This document shows, one piece after another, positions 1-7,525 of a DNA stretch of 39,049 bases (within the stretch, counting starts at the first letter, position 1; every line of letters begins with the position of its first letter). The translations under genes and the position numbers were made by a program. The notes beneath the pieces were generated by a model, which saw only the letters and a program-made list of their open reading frames with translations, was not told the origin of the DNA and did no database searches. This stretch comes from Lichenicola sp050954785 (lineage in GTDB: Bacteria; Pseudomonadota; Alphaproteobacteria; Acetobacterales; Acetobacteraceae), in NCBI GenBank assembly GCA_050954785.1, contig JBPBQO010000147.1, forward strand, positions 1 to 39,049, read 5' to 3'.

Positions 1-212
1 CGGAGCGCGTCATTATAATAATGCTGTCCGGCAGCGGTGAGGGCCAGGCCGCGTGACGTACGCCTGACAAGCTGCGCACCAAGTCGCTTTTCCAGAACCG
101 CGATCTGCTTGCTCACCGTGGACTGAGTGATCCCGGCCAGGTGGGCCGCCTTGGAGAAGCTCCCGGCCTCGGCAACCCGAAGAAAGAGCTTCGTCATGTC
201 CAGCTTATCCAT
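1..212 (-). CDS. LysR-family transcriptional regulator, N-terminal fragment cut by the window edge
   Basis: Reading leftward from an ATG at 212, the first 70 codons encode a LysR-type winged helix-turn-helix. A short MDKLDMTKLF lead is followed by the helix pattern FSKAAHLAGITQSTVSKQI, the linker helix starting VLEKRLG, and the wing ending in SRGLALTAAGQHYY. This is the standard first 60-70 residues of LysR DNA-binding domains. The effector-binding domain lies outside the window, so the regulated pathway and ligand cannot be stated. LysR regulators usually control a divergent neighbour, but the sequence to the right holds only a decayed gene. The target may therefore be lost or lie to the left. 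Family assignment is firm; function is unknown. Confidence 0.85.
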   Translation of the reverse strand, partial: MDKLDMTKLFLRVAEAGSFSKAAHLAGITQSTVSKQIAVLEKRLGAQLVRRTSRGLALTAAGQHYYNDAL

Positions 213-320
213 GACAAAAATCTAGAGCATCGCTTCCATGAGGGAAACGGTGATTAAGCCCTGCGTGATCTTGAACGCCCGCCCTGCCAGAAACAGCCGC
301 TCGGCGCATAGTGCACCTCT

Positions 321-817
321 CATCCCGAGGGTGGTGCTAGTAGATTTAGTTACCGCCGCCATGAAATCGACCTCATCGGCTACAAGCGGCTACGCATCTA
401 TTTCCTCAGCCGCCGTCAGATCGGTCTGCCTGGTCGGCCCTTCGTGCCGGGCATCAGCAATCAACACATTCTTCGTCTCTACGAATGCGATATGCGGCTG
501 CATGATGTCTGTTTCGCTGCCGTCGGGCAATTCGAGCTGTTGTTGCGCAATGCCATCTCCGAAGCCTTGAGCGATGGGGTTGACCTTCGTAATATATGTG
601 CACACCATGATCGGCTGTTAATCGCAGCTTTCAGAAGCAACCGGCTACTTTGCGCAAACTTCGTCTTCCTATCGCCCCTAGCAACAAGCTGAAGGCGGTG
701 CTGGAATGTCTCGATTATCTTCTAACGCAGCGAGGCATGCCCTCCCAAGTGACTGCTGAAGTGGATGCTATTATCGCCACTCATTCGGAGGTCCGTCCTA
801 TTGAGCCCAGGTATTGA
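321..817 (+). pseudogene. Decayed Abi-family (abortive infection, Abi_2-type) gene
   Basis: One forward frame gives an Abi_2-like stretch from about 363: EIDLIGYKRLRIYFLSRR, then RPFVPGISNQHILRLYE, then DVCFAAVGQFELLLRNAISE. These match the family pattern of Tyr/Arg-rich segment, ALYEFDRKLR-like helix and IE-ALR-like helix. The typical C-terminal signature follows almost at once as LRNICAHHDRLL (about 583-618). The intervening residues usually found between these blocks are missing, implying an internal deletion. Just after HHDRLL the frame is broken. A +1-type shift near 618 restores a family-like tail (NKLKAVLECLDYLLTQRG and onward) that ends at the TGA at 815-817. No convincing start codon or ribosome site precedes the homology. 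Abi proteins are phage-defence or HEPN-like toxins; this copy is probably non-functional. The left boundary is approximate. Confidence 0.6.
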
Positions 818-986
818 GACGGCAAAAAGTGGTGCATTGCCGACAGGCAGGTTTCGGCGACGCGAGTAGGGATAGCTACCATCATTCCGGATCACCGGCT
901 TGCCCGATCGGGATTAGGAAGTGGGAAAGCAAAGGACATCTCGAAACGCGTAAAGATTGAGAATGCACTTCCGTGCCGCCATAGGC

Positions 987-1652
987 TCACTTGCGCGGCA
1001 ACACGCCCAACAGCGTTGAGGTAAAGGCGCCGCGCAGAGCGTCTTGCAAACTCATGTGGAGCGCGCCCAGGGCGGGTTCGTCCATATAGGCGGCGAGAAG
1101 ACTTGGCGGCGGCGGGGTGTAGGCCGCCAGAGCACCTGCGGAGAGGAGGCTCAACAGACAGAATAATTGTGCGCCATTCCCGAGTTCAGGCACGTGACGG
1201 CGTAAGAGTTCGGACATGTCTGCAAGCTTGGCGAGTGAGGACCGCTTGTGTCGCTTGACCACCTCGACCGAGACGTTGTGCTCCAGCACACCGCCCTGCG
1301 CGCCAAAAAGATCGCACAGTACCATCCGGTCTGCCAATGATTGACTGAGTATCCGGGCAAGCTGATCCGCGCGCACTTCCAGCGCTGCGTGCGGCTCGAT
1401 GCCGGCGTAAAGCTTTTCCGCCAGTCCGGTAAGCCAAGTTTCCAGAAAGTCGTCCAGCAGTTCGAGCAGTACCGCCTCGCGGGACTCGAAATACCGCAGG
1501 ACGTTCGACTTGGCCAAGCCCACCCGCCGGCTGAGTTCGTTGAGGCTTAGGTCTGCTACCGGCATTTCGGTGAGCATCGCCGCAGCCGTGTCCAGGATCG
1601 CCCGACGACGACTTTCGCGTTGCTCCTCACTTCGCGCCCGCTGGAATGTCAC
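987..1652 (-). CDS. TetR-family transcriptional regulator
   Basis: The N-terminal region has the TetR helix-turn-helix: RRRAILDTAAAMLTEM, then LSLNELSRRVGLAKSNVLRY, then the FESREAVLLELL helix. A helical ligand-binding domain with a Pro-rich turn (TPPPPSLL) follows. I place the start at the GTG at 1652 because a good ribosome site (AGGAG, 8-9 bases away) precedes it. The alternative ATG at 1691 adds 13 residues, lacks a ribosome site, and sits inside a palindrome. The gene is divergent from the short-chain dehydrogenase at 1749, and palindromes lie between them, so it very likely represses that gene and itself. The inducer is unknown. Family confidence is high; the start choice is moderate. 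Confidence 0.85.
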   Translation of the reverse strand: MTFQRARSEEQRESRRRAILDTAAAMLTEMPVADLSLNELSRRVGLAKSNVLRYFESREAVLLELLDDFLETWLTGLAEKLYAGIEPHAALEVRADQLARILSQSLADRMVLCDLFGAQGGVLEHNVSVEVVKRHKRSSLAKLADMSELLRRHVPELGNGAQLFCLLSLLSAGALAAYTPPPPSLLAAYMDEPALGALHMSLQDALRGAFTSTLLGVLPRK

Positions 1653-1670
1653 GCCTTCGTCTCCTTCTAA

Positions 1671-1729
1671 AGACCGGAGGTCTGTTGACATCAGACCGAC
1701 GGTTCTTTATTTGTAGATTAACAGACCGG
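1671..1729. promoter_or_regulatory. Probable TetR operators and promoter between the divergent regulator and SDR genes
   Basis: Two overlapping inverted repeats are visible. AGACC-GGA-GGTCT lies at 1671-1683, and GGTCTG-N7-CAGACC at 1679-1697. A further CAGACCGG half-site lies at 1722-1729. On the + strand TTGACA (1685-1690) followed after 17 bases by TATTTG (1708-1713) is a plausible promoter for the dehydrogenase. It would be overlapped by the second palindrome, the expected arrangement for repression. Binding is inferred from position and symmetry only. Confidence 0.5.
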
Positions 1730-1748
1730 TAATATTATTGGAAGTGTC

Positions 1749-2651
1749 ATGACTATGAACTGGACCCAGCAGGACATTCCCGAACAGACTGGCCGGGTGG
1801 CGATTGTGACCGGTGGCAACACTGGCCTGGGCTACGAGACCGCGCGGATGTTGGCCGAACACGGAGCGGCGGTGATTCTGGCGGTCCGGGACGTTGAGAA
1901 GGGCAGGCAGGCGGCTTCCCGTATCGCTGGCGACGTGACCGTCCAAGCCCTTGATCTTACCTCACTGGCCTCCATCCGCTCCGCAGCGGCCGACATCCGC
2001 GCCGCTTATGCCCGTATAGACCTTCTCATCAACAACGCCGGTGTGATGTACACCCCGAAGGGGAACACTGTTGATGGCTTTGAATTGCAGTTCGGCACCA
2101 ACCATCTCGGCCACTTTGCTCTTACCGGCCTGCTCCTGGACCGGATGCTGCCCGTCCCTGGCTCACGGGTCATCACAGTCAGCAGCACCGGCCACCGCAT
2201 CCAGGCCACCATTCACTTCGATGATTTGCAGTGGGAGCGTTCGTATAGCCGCATAGGCGCTTACGGTCAGTCCAAGCTGGCCAACCTGATATTCACGTAC
2301 GAGTTGCAGCGCCGGCTCGCATCACTCGGCAACACGATTGCCGTGGCTGCCCATCCCGGTATTTCCAACACGGAACTGATCCGAAACCTGCCCGCCGGTA
2401 TTCGTAGTTTCGTTGGTTCGATCGCGCCGCTCATTACGCAAAAGGCCGAAATGGGTGCCTTACCCACGCTACGGGCTGCTACCGATCCAACCGTCCTGGG
2501 CGGACAATATTACGGGCCTGGAGGTTGGGGTGAGGTGCGTGGATTTCCTAAACTGGTCACCTCCAGCAAGCAATCCTACGATCAAGCCCTCCAAAAGCGC
2601 CTTTGGACCATCTCCGAAAAGCTCACCGGAGTAATGTGTCCAACAGCGTGA
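1749..2651 (+). CDS. Short-chain dehydrogenase/reductase (SDR)
   Basis: This 300-residue NAD(P)-dependent oxidoreductase has a Rossmann fold. The cofactor loop TGGNTGLG is at residues 21-28, NNAG at 95-98, the catalytic serine region VSS at about 144-146, and the catalytic YGQSK (Tyr172, Lys176) follows. The overall pattern and the extended C-terminus resemble the retinol-dehydrogenase / WW-domain-oxidoreductase-like branch of SDRs common in bacteria; the substrate cannot be predicted. The ATG at 1749 follows GGAAG; a second ATG two codons later is an alternative. It is divergent from the TetR regulator at 987-1652 and probably controlled by it through the palindromes at 1671-1697. Such TetR/SDR pairs are often carried in accessory DNA, which fits this end of the window. 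Confidence 0.88.
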   Translation: MTMNWTQQDIPEQTGRVAIVTGGNTGLGYETARMLAEHGAAVILAVRDVEKGRQAASRIAGDVTVQALDLTSLASIRSAAADIRAAYARIDLLINNAGVMYTPKGNTVDGFELQFGTNHLGHFALTGLLLDRMLPVPGSRVITVSSTGHRIQATIHFDDLQWERSYSRIGAYGQSKLANLIFTYELQRRLASLGNTIAVAAHPGISNTELIRNLPAGIRSFVGSIAPLITQKAEMGALPTLRAATDPTVLGGQYYGPGGWGEVRGFPKLVTSSKQSYDQALQKRLWTISEKLTGVMCPTA

Positions 2652-3010
2652 GGCGAAGGCGAGCGATCTATCAGCTTCCACGCGTACCCTGTCGTCCAAG
2701 TTCCCGATCGGGAGCATCCAACGGGAAACGTGCTTGCGAAGCACGTCGCGCGCTTCTGCCGGACCATGCTTCCCGAAACCTGTTCCTGACTGAGTTTTCC
2801 CGAACTGCCTATTGAACATGGAGAAACGGGAATGCAGCAAGCGGTTTGAATGGCCGGGAGTAGAGCGGAAGCTGCCGAGGGGTGAGCGGCAGTCAACGTC
2901 CGCTTTTGCGAGCCCTCGCTCCAAAGCAGCCAGTCCGCTCCGGCTAAATCCAGCCGAGCGGCTCAGCCCACGAGCGTCCGCTGGTTGAGAGTGGCCATGC
3001 GATCTGGGTA
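2652..3010. other. Non-coding stretch, no recognisable gene
   Basis: The 359 bases between the SDR stop and the DUF1653 stop hold no reading frame with family resemblance, no tRNA and no inverted-repeat ends of an insertion sequence. A leftward open frame across 2469-2924 overlaps the SDR antisense and has no recognisable composition or motifs. The segment may be a decayed boundary between the accessory left end and the conserved DNA to the right; that is inference. Confidence 0.4.
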
Positions 3011-3262
3011 TCAGGCGTCAGACTTTATCCGGTAGGCATCGATGAACGCGAATCTAGGCACCGTCGTGCCTCCGTGCACGACCGTCTCGATCCACATCGC
3101 CAGCGGCCTGACCCAGAAGGTTCCGTTGGCTTCGGCCCGGTAGGTGACCAGCCACTCCTCGGTTTCGCTGTGCCGGCCGAGGCAAATCACCGTGTAGAGG
3201 CCGCCCTTGTAGTGCCGGTAGGGCCCCGGGCGCGGCTCGGCCGGGACTATGTCGTCGCTCAT
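3011..3262 (-). CDS. DUF1653 domain protein
   Basis: This is a small 83-residue protein. The core GPYRHYKGGLYTVI, then ETEEWLVTYRA, then FWVRPLAMWIETV matches the DUF1653 pattern (short beta-rich domain with YRHYKGxxYxV and a W/F-V-R-P motif), and the length is usual for the family. The biochemical role is unknown. It starts 13 bases downstream of the adenine deaminase stop on the same strand, so the two are likely cotranscribed. Nothing in the sequence ties it to purine metabolism beyond that. Confidence 0.8.
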   Translation of the reverse strand: MSDDIVPAEPRPGPYRHYKGGLYTVICLGRHSETEEWLVTYRAEANGTFWVRPLAMWIETVVHGGTTVPRFAFIDAYRIKSDA

Positions 3263-3275
3263 CGAGGCTGCCTTT

Positions 3276-5162
3276 TCACCATACGATCGGATGCGTCCGT
3301 CCGGTCTGCACGTCGACGAACCCCTCCGGGGCCAGAGGATGCGGCGCGACCAGCACCCAGTGCCAGGGCGCGCAGGTCAGCGTCGCGAAGATCAGGCGCT
3401 CGGGAAAGCCCGGCCCCCAATGCACGCTGATGCTCGGCTCGTACATCCAGTCGATCCCGTCCGCCGCGCGATACAGCGCCTGCATCTCCGCATCCAGCGC
3501 TTCCGCCGGACGCGCGGTCATCAACCCGCCGATCTCGTAGCGCACGCTGGCCACCAGCTTGCCGCCGCGAACCAGGGCCCAGCCACCCTGCTGTGCCGCG
3601 ATCTGGTTGGCCACCATCGCCATGGCAGCGTCGGACGAGCCGACGACCCAGATATTGTGCTGGTCGTGCGCCACCGAGCAGCCGAGGGCGGTGTCCGGAT
3701 CACGCGGACCGCAGCCGCGCCAGAACATGCGCGCCACCTCGCCCTTGCCGGAATACCGATCGACCAGGGCGAACTTGGTGATGGTGCGGCTCTCGTCCCG
3801 CTGCACCGATCCGTCGACCACCGGCAGCGTCTCGGTCAGGAAGCCTTCGGTCCAGTAGAACGGCCGCAGCACGGCGGCCTGCATGCTGTCCCGCCCCGGT
3901 TCGGCGGCGATGGCGAAATCCTGCGGTCCCAGCGTCCGCCCGACCTTGATCGTCCGGTGCGCCCAGTCCGGCCAGTCGATCCGTGGCAGCGGGCCGATAT
4001 AGCGCTTGCCCACCGACACCTGGGCCCCGTCCGCCCACACCTCGGCGATCGCCAGCGTGGCCACGTCGGACAGCAGCACGATGTCCGCAAACCGGCCGGG
4101 CGCCAGGCTGCCGACCCACGGCGTGAGCCGCATATGGCGGGCCGGGTTGATCGTCATGCACTGGATCGCGATCTCCTGTGCCAGCCCGGCCTCGATGGCG
4201 GTCCGCACGTTGAAGTCGCTGGCGCCGTCGCGTAGCGTGTCGGTGGCCGAGCGATCGTCGGTGGTCAGCGCGATCTGCGAGAAATCGGTGAGGCCGGCGG
4301 CGAGCAGCGCGCGGATGATCGTCGGGATCGAGCGTGATCGCAGCTCGACGAAGATGCCGGCCGCCAGCTTCTCCATCACCTCGTCCGGGTCCAGCACCTC
4401 ATGGTCGGATGCCAGCCCGGCGGCGGCGAAGGCGTTGATCACCGAATGGTCACGCAGGCCGGCGCCATGTCCCTCGACCACGCCGCGCTGCTCGAAGGTC
4501 GCCCGGATCATGCCCCAGAGCCGATCGTAGGAGGGGGTTTCGGGGTTCCAGACCGCCGGCCAGTCCATCACCTCGTCCAGGCCGGCGACCATCAGGTTGT
4601 CGCGCAGGAAGCCGGCCTGTTCGTCATGGCCGAAATAGCCGCCACCCTGCTCGTAGCCGGTCGGCGGCACCGCGGAACCCGGCAGCGGGAATATCTTGAG
4701 CGGCGAGCCCTGCCTGCGGGCCTGCAGCCAGAACTCCAGGTTGTTCGGCCCGTCCACGTTCGACATCTCGTGGCTGGCCTCGCAGGTCCAGGTATTGCCA
4801 CGCGGCAGCACCAGGGCCGCCTCGTACTCGGGGGTCAGATGCGAACTCTCGATATGCTTGTGCACCTCGCCGAAGCCGGGCACCGCCGAAAGATCCGGCC
4901 GATGCTCGCGAGTACCCACCTCGCCCGGATAGGTGCCGGCCGGACCGACCCAGGCGATGCGGCGCCCCTTGATCACGATCTCCTGGTCGAGCAGCCAGCG
5001 CCTCGTATGCACGTCGAGCAGCCGGCCCACGCGCAGCGAACGATCCGCTGGACGCTTGCCGAGCGCGGTCAGCACCAGATCCTGGCGAATGGCGATCTCG
5101 GCTCCCGCCTCGATGATCAGGTCGTCGGGCAGGCTGACCTGCTGGGGTTCGGGCATGGGCAT
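3276..5162 (-). CDS. ade: Adenine deaminase
   Basis: A 628-residue amidohydrolase expected to convert adenine to hypoxanthine and ammonia in purine salvage. Visible metal-site and family motifs, in order, are VPGFGEVHKHIESSHLTP (the HxH pair followed by IES), VVEGHGAGLRD, LASDHEV, LTTDDRSATD and CMTINPARHMRL. GSLAPGRFADIVLL, typical of adenine deaminases, follows. The C-terminal adenine-deaminase domain carries HDQHNIWVVG and IAAQQGGWALVRGG. Residues 1-50 form a small beta domain. The ATG at 5162 is followed by a second in-frame ATG at 5156, which has the better-spaced AGGA; either may be used. A DUF1653 gene follows in the same direction. A guanine deaminase elsewhere in the window (37253-38620) suggests use of exogenous purines. 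The first motif is GEVHKH rather than the commoner ID-H-H form, with both His kept. Confidence 0.88.
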   Translation of the reverse strand: MPMPEPQQVSLPDDLIIEAGAEIAIRQDLVLTALGKRPADRSLRVGRLLDVHTRRWLLDQEIVIKGRRIAWVGPAGTYPGEVGTREHRPDLSAVPGFGEVHKHIESSHLTPEYEAALVLPRGNTWTCEASHEMSNVDGPNNLEFWLQARRQGSPLKIFPLPGSAVPPTGYEQGGGYFGHDEQAGFLRDNLMVAGLDEVMDWPAVWNPETPSYDRLWGMIRATFEQRGVVEGHGAGLRDHSVINAFAAAGLASDHEVLDPDEVMEKLAAGIFVELRSRSIPTIIRALLAAGLTDFSQIALTTDDRSATDTLRDGASDFNVRTAIEAGLAQEIAIQCMTINPARHMRLTPWVGSLAPGRFADIVLLSDVATLAIAEVWADGAQVSVGKRYIGPLPRIDWPDWAHRTIKVGRTLGPQDFAIAAEPGRDSMQAAVLRPFYWTEGFLTETLPVVDGSVQRDESRTITKFALVDRYSGKGEVARMFWRGCGPRDPDTALGCSVAHDQHNIWVVGSSDAAMAMVANQIAAQQGGWALVRGGKLVASVRYEIGGLMTARPAEALDAEMQALYRAADGIDWMYEPSISVHWGPGFPERLIFATLTCAPWHWVLVAPHPLAPEGFVDVQTGRTHPIVW

Positions 5163-5251
5163 GGTCCTGATCTGCAGGGGGTGGAAATCGTTTCCATGCC
5201 AGCGTCATGCCAGGTGCCGACATACTCTCGTCGGACCCGGCCCGATCCGCT

Positions 5252-5257
5252 TATAAT
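5252..5257 (+). promoter_or_regulatory. Possible -10 element for the exported-protein gene
   Basis: A perfect TATAAT lies 42 bases before the ATG at 5299 in the 136-base gap between the divergent adenine deaminase and exported-protein genes. No strong -35 hexamer is seen 16-18 bases upstream, so this is weak support only. Confidence 0.3.
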
Positions 5258-5298
5258 GGCAACGATCGCACTCCGGCGACGCTCCACGGATACGCCAC

Positions 5299-5847
5299 AT
5301 GACCCGTCGCCTGCCGCTCCTGCTGACGTTGCTGTTTCCGCTCGCGCTCGCCGCCCCTGCCTGGGCGGCCCATCACCGTCATGCCCGGACCAACGGCGGC
5401 GGCCTGGTGATCCTGACGCAACAAACCGGCAGCCCGCTCGACCAGGCCGCACGCCTGCTCAACGCGGATGACATCGCCGGCGCGGTCAAGCGGCACGAGC
5501 AGCCGGTGGTGCTGATCGGGTCGGCCCCGCTATCCGCCAGGCACAGCGAGACCGCCCTGTTCGTGCAGGTGCAGTCGGCGAGCCTGTGCGGGTCGGCCGG
5601 ATGCTCGACGTCGATTTTTCTCAAGCACGGTGCCGACTGGACCAAGGTGCTGGATTCCGTCAGCGGCCCGATCAAGGTGCTCTCGACCACCACGAGCGGC
5701 ATGCACGACGTGATGGTAGGCGACAAGGATCGCTGGGTCTGGGCCGGCACTGCCTACCGGGACACGCTGCCCGCCGCCCCGATCGGCAATCTGCGTCGTT
5801 CGGTCGAGCGCCATCAGGCGAAGGTCAGGGAAACCGCAGCTCATTAG
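5299..5847 (+). CDS. Hypothetical exported protein
   Basis: A 182-residue protein beginning with a clear Sec signal peptide: MTRR, a Leu/Ala-rich core, then cleavage predicted near AAPAWA-AHH. The mature part has a short His/Arg-rich start, a beta-rich central region with a CGSAGCS cysteine pair that could form a disulfide, and a segment VWAGTAYRDTLPAAP. I do not recognise a named family. The location is probably the periplasm. The gene stands alone, divergent from adenine deaminase, and its stop codon lies within the terminator-like hairpin before the tRNA gene. No function is proposed. Confidence 0.7.
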   Translation: MTRRLPLLLTLLFPLALAAPAWAAHHRHARTNGGGLVILTQQTGSPLDQAARLLNADDIAGAVKRHEQPVVLIGSAPLSARHSETALFVQVQSASLCGSAGCSTSIFLKHGADWTKVLDSVSGPIKVLSTTTSGMHDVMVGDKDRWVWAGTAYRDTLPAAPIGNLRRSVERHQAKVRETAAH

Positions 5848-5859
5848 AGCAGGTGCGGT
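5833..5859. terminator. Bidirectional hairpin between the exported-protein gene and tRNA-Gly
   Basis: ACCGCA (5833-5838) pairs with TGCGGT (5854-5859), and inside it GCTC (5839-5842) pairs with GAGC (5847-5850). In the tRNA direction the stem is followed by TTT, a short U-tract. The stop codon of the upstream gene lies within it. It probably terminates the tRNA transcript and perhaps both directions. Confidence 0.5.
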
Positions 5860-5860
5860 C

Positions 5861-5934
5861 TGGAGCGGATGGAGGGAATCGAACCCTCGTATGCAGCTTG
5901 GGAAGCTGCCGTTCTACCATTGAACTACACCCGC
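5861..5934 (-). tRNA. tRNA-Gly, anticodon CCC
   Basis: Read leftward, the 74 bases fold as a complete cloverleaf. The acceptor stem GCGGGTG pairs with CATCCGC (one G-U pair). The D arm contains GTTCAATGGTAGAAC. The anticodon stem GCAGC/GCTGC encloses the loop TTCCCAA, giving anticodon CCC. The T arm is GAGGG-TTCGATT-CCCTC. The discriminator T is followed by an encoded CCA at 5861-5863. The tRNA reads GGG glycine codons. Confidence 0.96.
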
Positions 5935-5965
5935 CCGTTTGACTGCCGGGCCGTACGATCGAGGG

Positions 5966-5994
5966 TTTATAAGTCGGGCTCCGGCGGTCCGCAA
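5966..5994 (-). promoter_or_regulatory. Probable sigma-70-type promoter of tRNA-Gly
   Basis: On the minus strand TTGCGG (5994-5989) and TATAAA (5971-5966) are separated by exactly 17 bases, with the -10 about 31 bases before the tRNA 5' end at 5934. Spacing and position fit a housekeeping promoter for a tRNA gene. Confidence 0.55.
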
Positions 5995-6025
5995 CGGTGT
6001 CCGGCAGCGATCCCGGTGGTCGCTG

Positions 6026-6055
6026 TTGACGACCGCGCTCCGGCACTCCTAGAAC
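6026..6055 (+). promoter_or_regulatory. Candidate promoter for the metZ operon
   Basis: TTGACG (6026-6031) and TAGAAC (6050-6055) are 18 bases apart. Transcription would start around 6062 and place the SAM-II aptamer (6091-6146) in the leader of metZ. Both boxes are imperfect. Confidence 0.4.
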
Positions 6056-6090
6056 TTGATCGATCATGGTGGCCTGAATGCCGCCTGATC

Positions 6091-6146
6091 CCTCGCAAAT
6101 TGTCCGGCCGGCTTGCGGCGAGGTTAAACAAGCGCGCTAAAGAGGC
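6091..6146 (+). ncRNA. SAM-II riboswitch (metA-type SAM aptamer)
   Basis: Stem P1 is CCTCGC (6091-6096) with GCGAGG (6118-6123). It is followed by TTAAACAAGC and then GCTAAAGAGG, which match the conserved SAM-II tail. GCTTG in the loop (6111-6115) can pair with CAAGC (6129-6133) to form the H-type pseudoknot that binds S-adenosylmethionine. SAM-II riboswitches repress methionine genes, typically metA/metX/metZ, when SAM is plentiful. The aptamer lies about 115 bases before metZ, a longer leader than is usual for translational occlusion. A hairpin GCCGC-GTGAT-GCGGC (6157-6171) sits between them and may take part in the expression switch. Confidence 0.8.
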
Positions 6147-6261
6147 CAGGACGGTCGCCGCGTGATGCGGCCCCGTCATGGCATCCAGGCCCGGACATCC
6201 GTTACCATTCCGGAAGACATGGCCACGCCGCCATCGTCTTCGACCGGTCGGGGAAGCCGAG

Positions 6262-7482
6262 ATGAACAACGAGCCCGCCGCCTATCGCCCCAACACGCTG
6301 CTGGTCCATGCCGGCACCGAGCGCACGCCGTATGGCGAGACCAGCGAGGCGATGTTCCTGACTTCCGGCTTCGTCTACGACGATGCCGAGCAGGCCGAGG
6401 CGACCTTTCTCGGCCAGGTCACCCATTACCAGTACAGCCGCTTCGGCAATCCGACGGTCACCATGCTCGAGCGCCGGCTGGCAATGATCGAGGGTGCCGA
6501 GGCCTGTCGCGCCACCGCCACCGGCATGGCCGCGGTCAGTTCCGCCCTGCTCAGCCACCTGAAGGCCGGCGACCGCATCGTCGCGGCGCGCGCGCTGTTC
6601 GGCTCCTGCCACTGGATCGTCGCCAACCTGCTGCCGCGCTACGGCGTCGAGAGCGTGTTCGTCGATGGCGGCGACCTGGATGCGTGGGCGCAGGCGCTTT
6701 CGGTGCCGACCACCTGTGTGCTGCTGGAAACGCCGTCCAACCCGATGCTCGACATCGTCGACCTCAAGGCGGTGTGCGATATGGCCCACCAGGCCGGCGC
6801 CATCGTCGTGGTGGACAACGTGTTCGCGACGCCGCTGCTGCAGAAGCCGCTCGAATATGGTGCGGACGTGGTGGTGTATTCCTGCACCAAGCACATCGAC
6901 GGCCAGGGCCGGGTGCTCGGCGGCGCGGTGCTGGGCCGACAGGCCTGGATCGACGAGACGCTGCAGCCGTTCATCCGCAATACCGGCCCGGCGATGTCGC
7001 CGTTCAACGCCTGGGTGCTGCTCAAGGGCCTGGAAACGCTGGGCCTTCGTGTCGATGCGATGACCCGCAACGCCGAGGCCGTCGCCGACTTCCTGGGTGC
7101 TGCACCGGGCATCGCCCGCGTCTGGTATCCGAGCCGGGCCGACCATCCGCAGGCCGAACTGGCGATACGCCAGATGACCGCCGGCGGTACCCTGGTCACC
7201 TTCGAGGTCGAGGGCGGCAAGGCGGAAGCGTTCCGGCTGATGAACGCCCTCAAGCTGATCGCGGTATCGAACAACCTGGGTGACAGCCGCTCGATGGTCA
7301 CCCATCCGGCCACCACCACGCATATGCGGATCGGTGCCGAGGAACGCGCCCGGCTCGGCATCACCGACGGGGTGATCCGCCTTTCGGTCGGGCTCGAAGA
7401 CGTGCGCGATATTATCGATGACCTCTCGCTTGGCCTCGCGTTGTTGCCGCAGCACGCAGCAGTGAGCCAGGCAGCGGAATGA
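6262..7482 (+). CDS. metZ: O-succinylhomoserine sulfhydrylase
   Basis: A 406-residue PLP enzyme of the Cys/Met metabolism family that makes homocysteine from O-succinylhomoserine and sulfide. Family features include the substrate/PLP region YSRFGNPTVTMLERRLAMIE, the PLP-binding VVDNVFATPLLQKPLEYGAD, and the Schiff-base lysine in VVYSCTKHIDGQGRVLGG. The late motif NNLGDSRSMVTHPATTTH is followed by IRLSVGLEDVRDIIDDL. The MetZ-type N-terminus YRPNTLLVHAGTERTPYGE supports sulfhydrylase over cystathionine gamma-synthase. I chose the ATG at 6262 because homology begins there; an upstream in-frame ATG at 6178 adds a non-conserved stretch overlapping the leader. It is the first gene of an operon with apaG, and the SAM-II element upstream indicates repression by SAM. 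Confidence 0.92.
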   Translation: MNNEPAAYRPNTLLVHAGTERTPYGETSEAMFLTSGFVYDDAEQAEATFLGQVTHYQYSRFGNPTVTMLERRLAMIEGAEACRATATGMAAVSSALLSHLKAGDRIVAARALFGSCHWIVANLLPRYGVESVFVDGGDLDAWAQALSVPTTCVLLETPSNPMLDIVDLKAVCDMAHQAGAIVVVDNVFATPLLQKPLEYGADVVVYSCTKHIDGQGRVLGGAVLGRQAWIDETLQPFIRNTGPAMSPFNAWVLLKGLETLGLRVDAMTRNAEAVADFLGAAPGIARVWYPSRADHPQAELAIRQMTAGGTLVTFEVEGGKAEAFRLMNALKLIAVSNNLGDSRSMVTHPATTTHMRIGAEERARLGITDGVIRLSVGLEDVRDIIDDLSLGLALLPQHAAVSQAAE

Positions 7483-7525
7483 GCGTGGCCATTCGTTGCA
7501 GGCAAAGCAGGAAGGGGCAGCCGTC

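Noticed and set aside
390..608. Short leftward frame over the Abi relic
   Set aside because: Antisense to recognisable Abi blocks, with no ribosome site and no similarity of its own.
2469..2924. Leftward 151-codon frame downstream of the SDR gene
   Set aside because: It overlaps the SDR coding sequence antisense. No family resemblance and no ribosome site was seen.
4401..5471. Rightward open frame overlapping the adenine deaminase gene
   Set aside because: Antisense to a convincing amidohydrolase and overlaps the exported-protein start; no recognisable domain.
6157..6171. GCCGC-GTGAT-GCGGC hairpin as a metZ intrinsic terminator
   Set aside because: It has no U-tract after it, so it was noted only as a possible part of the riboswitch expression platform.
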